A stretch of DNA of 64,000 nt from Diphasiastrum complanatum (lineage: Eukaryota; Streptophyta; Lycopodiopsida; Lycopodiales; Lycopodiaceae). The stretch's first letter is position 1; every line of letters begins with the position of its first letter. The translations under genes and the position numbers were made by a program. This document shows positions 44,818-55,218 of the stretch, piece after piece. A model generated the notes under the pieces. That model did not search any database, had not been told where the DNA came from, and saw nothing but the letters and a program-made list of their open reading frames with translations. Location of the stretch: NCBI GenBank assembly GCA_029204225.1, contig CM055103.1, positions 48,551,958 to 48,615,957 on the forward strand, given 5' to 3'.

Positions 44818-45867
44818 ATGGGATCTGCTAGAGCATACCTTCTAGAAGCTAGTGAGAGGTTGAATTCTACAAATTATGCTATTTGGAAGGTTAGGATGGA
44901 GTCATTCTTGGTGCTCCAAGACCTTTACGAGTTCTTGATTGAAGATGAAGATGAACCTCTAGGTGCACAGGAGTTAGCTAGATACAAAAAGAGATCTAGG
45001 CTTGCACTTCATTGTGTGAAGATGAATGTGAGCAATGATTTGTTGAGAGAAGTATCAGCATGTACTAGTGCTAAAGAGGCTTGGGAGTCTTTAAAATCAA
45101 TCTATGAGTCTAGCAACACTTCTAGAGTTCTTATGCTTAGAAATCAAATTTTGCAAAGCATGAGGAGAAGTGAGGAGAGTGCACAGGATTATGTACTCAG
45201 AATCAAGTCTCTAAATAGGGAGTTGGCTTCCATTGGAGAGAAGATTCATGATGGAGAGCTTGTACAAATTGTCCTTAATGGTCTAGGAGATGACTTTGCA
45301 AATTTGGTCCAAAGTTTTGCCATCCAAGACACTTTGCCAACTATAGAAAAACTTCACAGTGTATTAGTGGCTGAAGAGTGTAGGATGCTCCATGCAAAAT
45401 CCAGGATGAGTTCCTTGTCATTGCAGGATGGTGATGAGAAAGCCAATTTCTCATTCAAGGGAAAAAAGAAGACCAATGGAAAGAAGAAGCATCCAAAGGA
45501 GGCCAAAGAAGAGGATGATGCATCAAGCTCAAAGGACAAGTCAAAGCAAAAATGCTTCTTTTGTGGAAAGAAGGGGCATTATGCATCTGAATGCTACAAG
45601 TGGCTAAGAGCACAAGTGGAGGAGGACAAACAAGGAAACCTTGCAAAGGAGGAGGAGGAGGATGAAGTAGATGTATTCTTGATGGCATCTACATCCTCAC
45701 CAACAAGCAATAGCAATTCAAGAGACAATTGGTGGATCGACAATGGGGCTAGCTCCCACATGTCTTGTGAAAAGGAGTTTTTCTCAACCTTACACTCATT
45801 CAATGATGCTAAAAAGTTTGTCTTTACTGTAAATGATGAAGTATTGGCACCATCTCTTTGTGTCTAG
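44818..45867 (+). CDS. Copia gag with zinc knuckle and protease start
   Basis: 349 codons from the ATG at 44818. The order is an N-terminal 'LNSTNYAIWKVRMESFL' block, the gag core 'AKEAWESLKSIYESSNTSRV' and 'ESAQDYVLRIKSLNREL', then 'VLNGLGDDFANLVQSF', a Lys-rich linker, knuckle 'CFFCGKKGHYASEC' near residue 260, an acidic stretch, and the protease active site in 'WWIDNGASSHM' (Asp-Asn-Gly). The frame is unbroken through gag. It ends shortly after the protease motif, apparently by a frameshift near 45850, because 45890 onward continues the protease/GAG-pre-integrase wording in another frame. The protein could form particles that package the element's RNA. Confidence 0.88.
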   Translation: MGSARAYLLEASERLNSTNYAIWKVRMESFLVLQDLYEFLIEDEDEPLGAQELARYKKRSRLALHCVKMNVSNDLLREVSACTSAKEAWESLKSIYESSNTSRVLMLRNQILQSMRRSEESAQDYVLRIKSLNRELASIGEKIHDGELVQIVLNGLGDDFANLVQSFAIQDTLPTIEKLHSVLVAEECRMLHAKSRMSSLSLQDGDEKANFSFKGKKKTNGKKKHPKEAKEEDDASSSKDKSKQKCFFCGKKGHYASECYKWLRAQVEEDKQGNLAKEEEEDEVDVFLMASTSSPTSNSNSRDNWWIDNGASSHMSCEKEFFSTLHSFNDAKKFVFTVNDEVLAPSLCV

Positions 45868-46268
45868 AATCCTCAAAATGCATGGATCTAGAAAATGTCC
45901 TTTATGTACCATCAATTACCAAGAATATCCTTAGTGTTGGTCTACTCTTAGAAAGTGGTTTGGATGTCCACTTTAAGCATGGTGTTTGCTTCATCTTGAA
46001 GAATGATGTTTGCATTGCAAAGGGATTTAAACATGGAAGATTGTTTAAGTTGGAAGCTAGTGTTGCTTTTGAAAGAATGAGCTTGGCAAAGGAGGAGATC
46101 ACTCAAGAGGAGATCCTGGCAAAGTGTGATCTTGCTTGCATTGAGGAGGAGCATCAAAAGGAGGAAGATCTTGAGGATCAGCCTCAAAGCTTGAGAGCTC
46201 CAAGGGAGTCCTTCAATTATATGGATCAAGCAAGGCAAGTTGTCTTTGGCAACATTATTTGCACTTAA
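45858..46268 (+). pseudogene. Copia protease end and GAG-pre-integrase fragment
   Basis: It reads 'CMDLENVLYVPSITKNILSV' (typical end of Copia protease) and then 'DVCIAKGFKHGRLFKLEA', followed by an acidic tail that resembles no integrase. It is about 105 recognisable codons. Integrase and everything beyond are absent up to the right LTR at 46541. Confidence 0.75.
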
Positions 46269-46540
46269 AATTTTAATTATATTTTCAAGTGCAAAAAATG
46301 CCTTGGAATCCATGGCTTGGCAGATGTATAGTTTTTGAAGTGTGCTACATGTATATAGACACATTTATGGAACATCTTGTAAGGGATCCTCTAAGAGGTG
46401 GTGAAAGATCCTTCATGGACATCATTCTCTATTGGAGTCTCAAAAGTTCCTTGTTTGTAGCTAGATTTTAGACACTAATAAACGCTCTCATTCATCTATT
46501 AAGAGAGTTGTAAATAGATCAAGCTAAATTTGAGGAGGAG

Positions 46541-47240
46541 TGTGAAGAATTGCCAAAAATTGGCAAATCTAGCTTGATCAAAGAACATGTAGAACATTGT
46601 AAATATTGTGTATAATTGGGTTCCACACATGTAAGGCCAAGATGCCACATGGAAACCCAGTCCTAATATAGGTTAGGTCAAGTCAAGAGAGTTGGTCATG
46701 TCTATTTGGTGGTCATCCCTACTTTATAGGACCTACAACTAAGTTTAAGGTGAAAATTTGACCAACTAGCTACCTACCAAGCATAACTCTAGGAAATAGA
46801 CTAGGGTTTCATTTTAGGTAAAGGAAAGTGAGTTAACTTCCTTATTACATGCTGGAAATCCACCTAACTTCAAGAAGGAAGTCGAATTTGCTATGTATTC
46901 CCTCTCTCCATAGTGAGAAGATAGAATATTTTTGGAGCTCATTGGCAATCTCAAGCTAGTTCACTATGTACATTGAGTTTTTGTGATCCAATGAAACCAA
47001 ATCAATTTCTACTTGTTTCTCAGGTTTAAGGCCATACTACAGCCTATACTACACACGTGTGGGCTCGGATTCCAATGTTGATCAATGGTTTTGATTGATA
47101 ATGCTTGTTGTTTGTCAAATTGCCAATCTAGGTCAACTTTTTTGTGTCTAGTTTTTTGATAGATTGTTAAGCAAGCATCCAATCACTCTTGTGGATCTTT
47201 TGTAGATCCATTTATGGTCCTAAAGTATAGTACTTTCACA
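46541..47240 (+). repeat. 3' LTR of the gag-only Copia
   Basis: 700 bp beginning TGTGAAGAATTGCC and ending 'ctttcaca'. It is colinear with 43314-44013. Confidence 0.93.
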
Positions 47241-47245
47241 TTCCT
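47241..47245 (+). repeat. Target-site duplication TTCCT (right)
   Basis: Five bases directly after the right LTR, identical to 43309-43313. Confidence 0.85.
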
Positions 47246-47262
47246 TTCTGATCATCATGTGT

Positions 47263-48368
47263 TCTACCGATACTTCCCAGTCTGCGTGCTATACTATCCA
47301 TCGTGATGTCTCATCTGCAACGGACATCATGATTCTTCCTAGCACAAGCATGGTCACTTAGTGGATGACCCTTGCGAAGCCTCTACTCACTGCAATGGGT
47401 ATTTATGAGAGAGCCTTTTCGGGTCGTATCAATATGGATTTCATCACTCTTGTCTTCAGTATGTGGAAGGAAGAGAAATCCAAATTCTATATCACTTTCC
47501 AGGGAGCCACACACAAGGTGCGCATCACTGAGGCCGCCCTTGCAGCCCTAGGAATATCATCTGGTACGCAGGCCTCACCCAATCACAAGCACACCAAACA
47601 GGCCATCAAGCCATTTATTGACCTCACCAACGATCTGCACTGGACCAATGATGGCTACCTTTTGGAAGCCATCACTGAGCCTTCCATCCACGTAGCTTCC
47701 CAGCTATTGAATAACTTCCTGATGGTTGGCAACCTCAGGAAAGACTGAATCACATCTCAAATCCTTCACAGGATAGTGGAATCCCACACTAAGATGGCCA
47801 AAGCCCCTCTTGAACCATATAATTGGTTCAAGACTATTTCTGGTGAGCTCAAACGAGCTATTAAGGCCAATACTAAACAATAGTTTGTTGCTGACTCTTT
47901 ATTGTCTCTTTTAGCCGCTTCTCACTTAGAAAACAGAATCCATGGCTTCCACCTGGATTCTGTGCTTTCGGTCTACGAAGAAGCACCGACAGAATTATTC
48001 CATTAGGCCTCAAGCTCTCATAGTTGTTGTCGTCCATGCAGCGAGATCGTAATTACTGACTCGCCTTCCGCGTCACGACGTTGCACTAGGCATACCTCGT
48101 CAACTGCGCTTCCACCCCCTGCTGCTGTTCACACTGAACTTCCCATCCCCCTAGCCTCTGATGCTTCTCTCGCCTCTGATCCCATACAAGGACAGTCTAT
48201 GACCATTGGGCCTACCATTCCCATCACAGCTGCCCAAGCCGCCTCCCCCCCGCACACCAAAGCCACCTCACCCAGCACACAGTTCTTTATGGATATGTTT
48301 GATGATTTTGACCCCCATATCATTGGAAAGCCCTTGTTGAGCGCTTTTCAATGCACTAAACTCCGCTA
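47263..48368 (+). pseudogene. Unrecognised protein, N-terminal part, several stops
   Basis: A frame from an ATG at about 47263 has a TAG before 47365, is then open for 127 codons to a TGA at 47748, and continues in the same frame with two more TAGs to 48368. Wording includes 'GRINMDFITLVFSMWKEEKS', 'RITEAALAALGISSG' and 'HVASQLLNNFLMVGNLRKD', then a Ser/Pro/Thr-rich linker ('PPPAAVHTELPIPLASD'). This resembles the gag-like N-domains of plant retroelements that lack strong sequence signatures. No catalytic motif is seen. Confidence 0.45.
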
Positions 48369-48607
48369 AATTTGGACTTACCACTAAAACGTTATGCCAT
48401 TTTTAGTATGGAATCAAAATCTGGACTCAAAAAGTTACGTTACGTAGATTTCAAATTTGAGTGTTTTGATTGGTCCATGTGTAAGAAAAATTTGAGAAAA
48501 ATAATAAAAAGAATCTTTACAAAGGGTCTTTTTTGGATTTAGAACTCCTCTAATGCACACTTCGAGTCGGCACAGCTGTAAAATCACCAAAATAGTTCGA
48601 CGCCACA
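48369..48607. other. Non-coding break in the unidentified coding region
   Basis: AT-rich, stop-dense sequence of about 240 bp. 'caatgc' occurs at both of its edges (near 48349 and 48606), so it may be a small insertion with a 6-bp target duplication, or an intron-like spacer. Confidence 0.4.
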
Positions 48608-50282
48608 ATGCCTGAAGGGTTTAAAGAGGAGGATATTTTTGAAGAAGAAGAGACCGTGGCACCTATTCCACGCCAACCAAGGACAGTACCATCAGGTCCT
48701 CATGCTGTTGCCGCCGCCACGACCATCGATTCTGGTGATGTTCTAGGGTTGGTTTCAAGCCTTGGGTAAGTGATCCAGTCTATGCTGGATAAGAAGAAAG
48801 AAATGGAGCAGAGAATCTCTGATCTGGGGTCCGAAAACACTCTGATCAACTAGAAAATTGTCCAGCTAGATCGAGAGTTGAAGATAGACAAACAACATGA
48901 AGATATGGCTGAAAGCGAAAAGAAGTTGGCCCATCAACAAGCTAATCGCTTGGAAAATTACATCAGCTCCCTGCAAAACACCCTGACAACCACACATGAT
49001 CAGGTAGATCAGACAGTGCAAGATGCCAAGCAACAGGTGCAGCTGCTGGAGGGGCAATTACAGATGGCTGAACAAGATCGCACATGGCTTCAAGGTGAAT
49101 TGGATGCGACCACCCTTGAGCGTGATGCCTATCTGCAAACGCAAATACCCGATCATCCGGTCACACCGACGGAGATTGCGTATTTATTTAAAAAAGTGGA
49201 GACATACAAAGTGGCGCTTCATGGATTCCAAGGCCGCTTTGATAGGTTCAAAGGAGCAGCTTCAACCGAGTTGGCCAAGGCAAAAGAGACCATCACCGCC
49301 TATGAAAAAGTGGCTACTCAAGTGTTGGAAGCCGGACCACAAATCCCCGTCCCGGTCATGCCGCAATTCTCTCCCCCGCGCCAAGAAGCTATACCAATGG
49401 ATACAGGGATTGATTCGAGCATGGACCAGGGGGAGCTCCAGATATAGCAGATCAACCGCCAACCATACCGGTAGTACACGGGGTCCATCCTCATCAAGGA
49501 CAAGACCTCTATTCAGAAGGCCCATCAGCGTCAAGGACCGGATCCAGACCTTCTTAAAGCAACATCCGCATGAGTCCTTGCGTGGTGGATGGGTTCTGAA
49601 ATTTAAGACCTCCAAGATCGAGGCCGATAAAGAGTTGGACAAAATACCTGCACTGGGAGAGCAGCCGACATGGAGAATCACAGTTTTTGAGAAAACTCCG
49701 GAACTAATTAGGAGTTACGTCGCCAGCCCTTGCCAATTGCGGGTAGATCCCTATTACGTGCCAATGCCGCAAAAAAATAAATGGAAAGATTTGGGGTTGG
49801 CTATGGACAAAATCACCATCCATACGCCCAATTGGCCAATCATCCATCAGCCTTACAGCTGGACCATTTCAGTGGACTTCCACCGTGCTTTACAAGCATA
49901 TCAGAGAGAGTATGTCCACTCTCCAGATCCAACGGTGCGACAATCGACAATGTTTGCTAAAGATCTAACTCTGTTGGCGTCAGTGGCAACCAAATGGGAC
50001 GATTGCCTCCCTCCTCTGACATTCAATCCAAATACGCTGATGGCCTCAGAGCAAATCAAAGATCAGTTGCCGGTTGCTCATCTCTACTTTCGTGCGGCTA
50101 TGATGGGAGGCTCTTGGGAATCCCGCTTCACCTCATGGACAACCTCCAAGTGGATTGCCAGAGCCCACCGTTGTTTCTTGCCCCACAATTTGGATTTCAA
50201 TACTGCACGCCTCAACTTTATGGAGAAGGTGCAGTATCATTTAATCAAGATTTGGTGCGAAGCCAATAAAAGTTCCCAATAA
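48608..50282 (+). pseudogene. Unrecognised coiled-coil protein with conserved-looking C-terminal domain
   Basis: From 'MPEGFKEEDIFEEEE' at 48608 the frame passes two stops and then runs open to 49447. This part contains a long coiled coil ('HEDMAESEKKLAHQQANRLE', 'LQNTLTTTHDQVDQTVQ', 'QQVQLLEGQLQMAEQDR'). After a frame change near 49440 a second part is open to 50282, rich in Trp and aromatic residues ('HESLRGGWVLKFKTSKIEA', 'WKDLGLAMDKITIHTPNWP', 'MMGGSWESRFTSWTTSKW'). Length and composition indicate former coding function; the family is unknown to me. Confidence 0.5.
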
Positions 50283-50409
50283 CTGCATATTGCAGGTGTC
50301 GTGGGACCGTCACCAGTTTTGGTGGGGGATACTATTGGAGGGTTTGCGAATCCCAAGGCAACCCTAACCCTAGTTAATAAGTGAGAGGGATTTGGCACCC
50401 TGTATGTGT

Positions 50410-51075
50410 AAGTTCAACCCAATGATCACATAGTTATTTGATTGATCAGTTAAAAGTTAATAAAAGGACTTTAGGCCTTTTTGAGGGACTTTTAATGTCG
50501 CAGGGCCTAAATGTCAAGTTAGTGAATAAAGTTGGGTTTCCCTCCAATTTTGATGGTTCCCACACTTTTTTAAATTTGACTAAAAAGAGAGGCAAGATTG
50601 GACCAATAGGATTTAGAGGCCAGGGTCCTCCTCTCCACTATAAAAAGGGACCAACTCGAGTTGCTCCTGATGTTCATGTCCTCATTTCAATAAAGCAGAT
50701 TGGTTCTCTTTAGAAATGGATTGATGAATATCCTTGCTCTTCCTCTCTTTTCCTCCATCTCTCATGCTTTCTTTGGATTTTGCTAATTGTTGGATTTGAT
50801 CATTATTGGGATTGCTATTTTTCATGCTTATTGTGAGAGAGAGAGGGAGATAAAGAAAGAGTAAGTTCCTATCATTGTTGTGGATCTAGGGTTAATGGAA
50901 GTAGGGTTAATGGATGTAGTGTTAATGCTTAGTGTTAATGGATGTTAGTGTTAGATCCTCCATTCATGTTGAAATTTGAACTATACTATCGCTCTCATGG
51001 GAACGAACCTACACGTGACAACTAACTTCATCTCGTTGATGCTAGATTGATTAGACCTTGGGTTGAGGATAGGCA
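50410..51075 (+). repeat. LTR-like unit with TATA box and polyadenylation signal
   Basis: Starts 'tgtgtaagttcaacccaatg'. TATA-like 'ctataaaaaggg' is at about 50637, 'caataaagc' at about 50687, and CT-rich sequence near 50740. Short 'gggttaatgga' repeats occur around 50890-50945. It matches the plan of the units at 17.3 and 35.1 kb. Confidence 0.55.
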
Positions 51076-51099
51076 AGGAAAGAAACCCACTGCAAGCAC

Positions 51100-51772
51100 T
51101 ACGTGCATACCCACGCAATGCATTGGCGTGAGAGAAACGTGGTTCTCTCACGAGTAATCGTCTCGCTTTACTAGCGGACAGTTGGATCTTTAGATCCTAG
51201 ACATAATTGTCTTCACACACAGGCGGACAAGTATTCTGTATTTTTCGTCTTGATTGCTTACTAGCATCGGACTATTATATTACACTGTATGTGTATTTTG
51301 TTGATTTATATGTCAAGTATCATCCAGTAAGTATGGTCGCTCTATGTAAATCTAAGATTAGAGTGATTAAGCAACTAGTCAGGGAGTTACAAGAGTGGCA
51401 GATTAGCCATGACCTAAAATGTATCTGTTGACGTCATACCATCAGATACTTATGGGTACTTGCAAGATCTTAGTTGGTACTCTTTGGAGTGTGAGGGCAA
51501 AACGGGTTTCGTTTTGCTCGTATGCCTTTCTCTTGTACTGGACCGCAAAGGAATCTCGTTCGTGGATCTTTTGTGTTCATGAATCGTTCATCTTCGTCTC
51601 ATTTGACTTTCGCGTTCGTGAACCGTTCGTCTTCGTTTCCTTTGACTTTCGTGTTCGTGAAACTTTTCGTGCTTCGTGTCTCCAGATCTTCGAGTTTGCG
51701 AATGTCTTCGTCAGGCTGAGGGCTGAAAGCTAGCAAGGCTTTGTAGTTGGAAACATTTCGTTTCTTTAGAGG
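51100..51772 (-). repeat. Solo Copia LTR related to 660-1302
   Basis: Parallel to 660-1302 over its whole length, with shared blocks 'ttggcgtgagagaa', 'actagcggac', 'attagagtgattaa', 'gagtggcagattagccat' and 'gagggctgaaagctagcaa'. There is no gag or pol beside it. It ends exactly where copy B of the H3 segment begins. Confidence 0.7.
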
Positions 51773-51773
51773 A

Positions 51774-52535
51774 AATTTTGTAAGATTATGTGAAAGAAGA
51801 TTTCTAGTTTAGCTAAATGATCTTACTAGAAATGTATCTACTATGCTAGTTCCTTGTCAATTTGATTCTAGAAAAGAATGTAGATTGATGATATGATTAC
51901 CATGCAATGAACATAAATTAAACTCATGGTTTCACCTAAGCATTTTAACATAAAAGTAGATTATTGGAGTATGAATATACATTGCCAAGTTGTGAATAAT
52001 ACAAAGTAGTAACCTTTTCAAACATCATCCACCATCAACCACAAAGTAGAAAAACATTGACATTTTCTTATTGTAAATCACAAAGGACTCTCTCTCCAGC
52101 AAGAAGAATGAGTGCCCATGACCATGAAGACTGAACGAGTAAAAACCTAATTTGGTAGCTTGCATCATAATAAATATGCATGCACTTACAAGAGAAATAT
52201 ATTTATATCTATTTGTACCTACGACCATATCACTTTAGTAAGTTGCATTATGCATGCACAAAGAGAAGCCATTGTTCTAGTAGTAAGAAAAATGATAGGA
52301 CTCTAAGCTCATCCTCCTTGAATACAACTCACCATTGACATATACTTGAACATCATGGTTACTTGCTTGGCATGAATGACACACTGTGCTGTATTTTCAA
52401 ACAAACTAGCAAGGTAAGCCCCATCTACCTCTTCAAGAGCTAACACAACATGGCTCTCAAAATGCAAATCATCCTGCAAAAATAACACACAATAACGAAC
52501 ACATACAAGCAGAAGAAATTCATAGATTGAGAAAT
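51774..52535 (-). repeat. Copy B of the inverted 762-bp duplication (partner 22431-23192)
   Basis: Reverse-complement match to copy A over its whole length. It extends further into an upstream exon at 52555 and beyond, which copy A lacks. Confidence 0.93.
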
Positions 52536-52600
52536 GAGGTAAGTGATCAATTACCTTGAAGTTTTGTGATATTGCAAGGATTGCATTTTGTGCAGTTCTT
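52303..52600 (-). pseudogene. Histone H3 pseudogene, two exon pieces, copy B
   Basis: Upstream piece 52600-52555 reads 'AILAISQNFK', aligned with H3 'REIAQDFK', then a donor GTAATT. An 81-bp intron with 'tttgcag' follows, and the exon 52473-52303 reads 'DDLHFESHVVLALEEVDGAY', then 'LFENTAQCVIHAKQVTMM'. The frame is intact through the H3 core, but the C-terminal Arg codon is TGA at 52309-52311, two codons before the original TAG at 52303-52305. The intron falls after the position of H3 Lys79. The N-terminal tail cannot be found upstream. Confidence 0.87.
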
Positions 52601-52689
52601 GAGGTATCTAAAGAAGGCCATTGCCCAAGCATATGGAGAATACACATCGGATTAAAGCACATTGGTATCTAATGAACCATAGAAAACAC

Positions 52690-53930
52690 TCACATAAAAA
52701 AAAAACCAATCAATTACAAGACCTTTGCTCACTCAACTCACCTAAGAGAAGCGAACTTATTATTTGCAACCTTAGCGAAGAGTACTTGACAAAGGAATAA
52801 GACAAGGTAACGAACTACAAAAGGCACTTACATCCAAAAAGAACCCGGATTAACACACGACCTTTGTTAACTCATCTCACCTAGAAGGAGCAAACTCAAT
52901 ATATGAGCGACCTCAATGAGGGACCTAACAAAGGAAGAAGATAAGCACAAAAGAAAAGAGAAAATAGGGTGAGCCAATTACCAGATTGACTTAAATGAGG
53001 GGGGAAATAATAGGAGCCAAGGTGGATTGATTCGAAGCACAACTAGATGCCATGGCCATAGGCTGGGACGAACTCAAATGAGCAATCTGAGCAAAGTAGC
53101 AACAAGAATCAACAATTGCTAGGCCAATATCCCTAGGAAGAATCCAAGAGCAAGTGGTGTTCGACACTTCTCATTTCAACAACAAGACATTGAAGCAAGT
53201 GTCATTTTTGTAGGCCCTCCATGCAATACCTTTACCTAAACAAACTTGATATCCCAATTTGTATAGATTGAAATCTTTAAAATCTTTTCTCCCATGTATC
53301 ATACACATCAATTATGTTTCATTTGGAATTAAATTGTAGATAAGGAAAGAGAGGATATAATATTTTATTGATTAAAATATGTTGAAGCAAGTCGTCTTTT
53401 GCTACTCAAAGAGCTTGACAATGCTTTAATACAAAAGTTGGTCTTCATTGGAAATAATTTTTAAGTATTGTGTTCGTAATATCAAGAACACTTTACGTTT
53501 TAGCTATTCACATAAGCTAGATAGTGTGTCATTAAAAAATATGTCTTCTAATGTAATGTTTGCAGGATCAAGGACTCCTTATGTTTTTGCTAACTTCAAG
53601 TGCAATTTATCAAAAGCCCAATCCATGCTAGGGTTTGAACCTTGGTTGATGACAAGCATCATTCTTACCAAATTCACATGTATATAACAATATGATGATG
53701 CTTTTGACACGTTCTTATCACATTGTTTAATATTACATTTATTGTAATGTAGTTAGCTTGAAAGTGAGTTCTCAAGCATAAACTTGAAAGTGAATGTTAA
53801 GGTGCAAGAGACTTGATACAACTTGCTTGGAGCATTTTGGGTCCCCCAAAGATTCTATTTGGTGCTAATCAAAGTAATTGAAAATAAATGTGCTCTTGGA
53901 AAATGCATTTTTCAAGGTAATAAGATTCAA
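52690..53930. other. No gene recognised
   Basis: AT-rich sequence. A short frame at 53448-53687 has no recognisable domain. 'ctcactcaactcacctaaga' and 'ctcatctcacctagaagga' phrases near 52730 and 52870 suggest an old degenerate duplication. Confidence 0.5.
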
Positions 53931-54188
53931 CGTTTTTGGTCACAAAGAATTAACAAATTGGACCTTGAATTGAGAAGTTTAATTTTTCACTCATTGAAGC
54001 TGGGCGTACCAAGTGAGCTCCACATAAAGTTCTCTAATGTTTTTGGAAGACAATGTTGACGTTTTTGGTCACAAAGAATTAACAAATTGGACCTTGAATT
54101 GAGAAGTTTAATTTTTCACTCATTGAAGTTGGGCGTACCAAGTGAGCTTCACATAAAGTTCTCTAATGTTTTTGGAAGACAATGTTGA
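53931..54188. repeat. 129-bp tandem duplication
   Basis: Units are at 53931-54059 and 54060-54188, from 'cgtttttggtcacaaagaat' to 'ggaagacaatgttgac'. They differ at about two internal positions, so the event is young. Confidence 0.95.
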
Positions 54189-55218
54189 CTTTTCCATTTC
54201 TAAATATATCATTCATTACAACATATTGAGTACTCAATGCTGGAAAATTCACTCTCTCATAAGTGAGTGCATTCAATGAAGCAAGATGGTTTGTTCAAGA
54301 GATGTAACTGGTTGTACATACAAAATATCTCATTGCCACAATAAGATCAAGAACCTAGACACTTGATTCACCATCATATTCCATGCCTTAAATTCAACAC
54401 AATAGTCAACTACAAAATCTTCATGTATCAAGACTTAGTTGTCAATACTATCCATCTTACCAAAATAAGCATCTTAGTTCAATCATTCTGCAAAAGATAC
54501 CAATGAATGAAGCGATTGGTAGTGACTTGGTCATTCACTTTTAACCACGTTATAATATTATACACTTATGTTCTTGGTTTAATACAAGATTAAATAAACA
54601 TATTATGATTTTCATGTTCTTGAATGGCATTCTATAGAAACAATACGTCTATTGCATCAAAATCATGAATATTGCATTCCACGAGACAACTTAGCAAGTA
54701 TCACATGCAAGGATGACGTCGAGCATCAAAGTAAAAAACAAATGGCTGCATTTGATATAATCAATTAAAGTATTCAAATGGACCACACAACCATGGCAAG
54801 AAACCAAGATGACTGACTTGTTTGTAAAGAACAATAATCCACTGTTCTTGATTATTTTGTCAAAAAATCTACAGGAGTGCAATATAGTGTATTAATGAAC
54901 AACTAACGTCTGTTTAGGATGACTCAAGCTATTGTTATTCCCAGCATATTGCAGGCTGATCATAATTTCCTTCCTTTACCATTGCAGCCCACTTGCAATT
55001 CCTTTTGTCCGAAACTAGCTTCATCTGCCACTTTGCCAGAATGAAGCTGAAAATTTTTATACATTGATAAAATTAAAGGTAACAGCCTTCCCAGATGCAA
55101 ATCCGAATTTTTTTAAGGAATAAACTTCAAAGCTGAACTGGAGATTCCTGCCATTGTGTGGTTTAAGTATGAACCAAGGGGCAGGCATGCCATCTAAAAG
55201 TGTGTTGGGTTCAGGAGC
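54189..55218. other. No gene recognised; contains 3' flank of the H+-ATPase gene
   Basis: AT-rich. No supported frame. The 3' UTR of the minus-strand ATPase should occupy the sequence immediately left of 55219. Confidence 0.55.

Larger units (their letters stand above)
43314..47240 (+). mobile_element. Complete non-autonomous Copia-type element, gag only (TR-GAG-like)
   Basis: Two 700-bp LTRs (43314-44013, 46541-47240) lie within a 3927-bp element flanked by TTCCT. The primer-binding site TGGTATCAGTGCC is at 44014-44026 directly after the left LTR, and the polypurine stretch 'tgaggaggag' is directly before the right one. Inside are a 790-bp leader, one gag ORF with protease start, and a short GAG-pre-integrase frame. 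There is no integrase, RT or RNase H. The LTRs differ at about 20 positions plus one indel (about 97% identical). It would need enzymes from a full-length relative. It interrupts the unidentified element of 42.5-50.3 kb. Confidence 0.93.
47246..50300 (+). mobile_element. Right part of the unidentified element, with a long degenerate coding region
   Basis: Directly continues 43313. It carries long protein-coding-like stretches (47263-48368, 48608-50282) broken by a few stops and frameshifts. None shows reverse transcriptase, integrase, transposase or a CCHC knuckle. The coiled-coil part and position among LTR elements suggest a gag-like or additional ORF of a plant LTR retrotransposon, but I cannot name the family. 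Confidence 0.5.
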
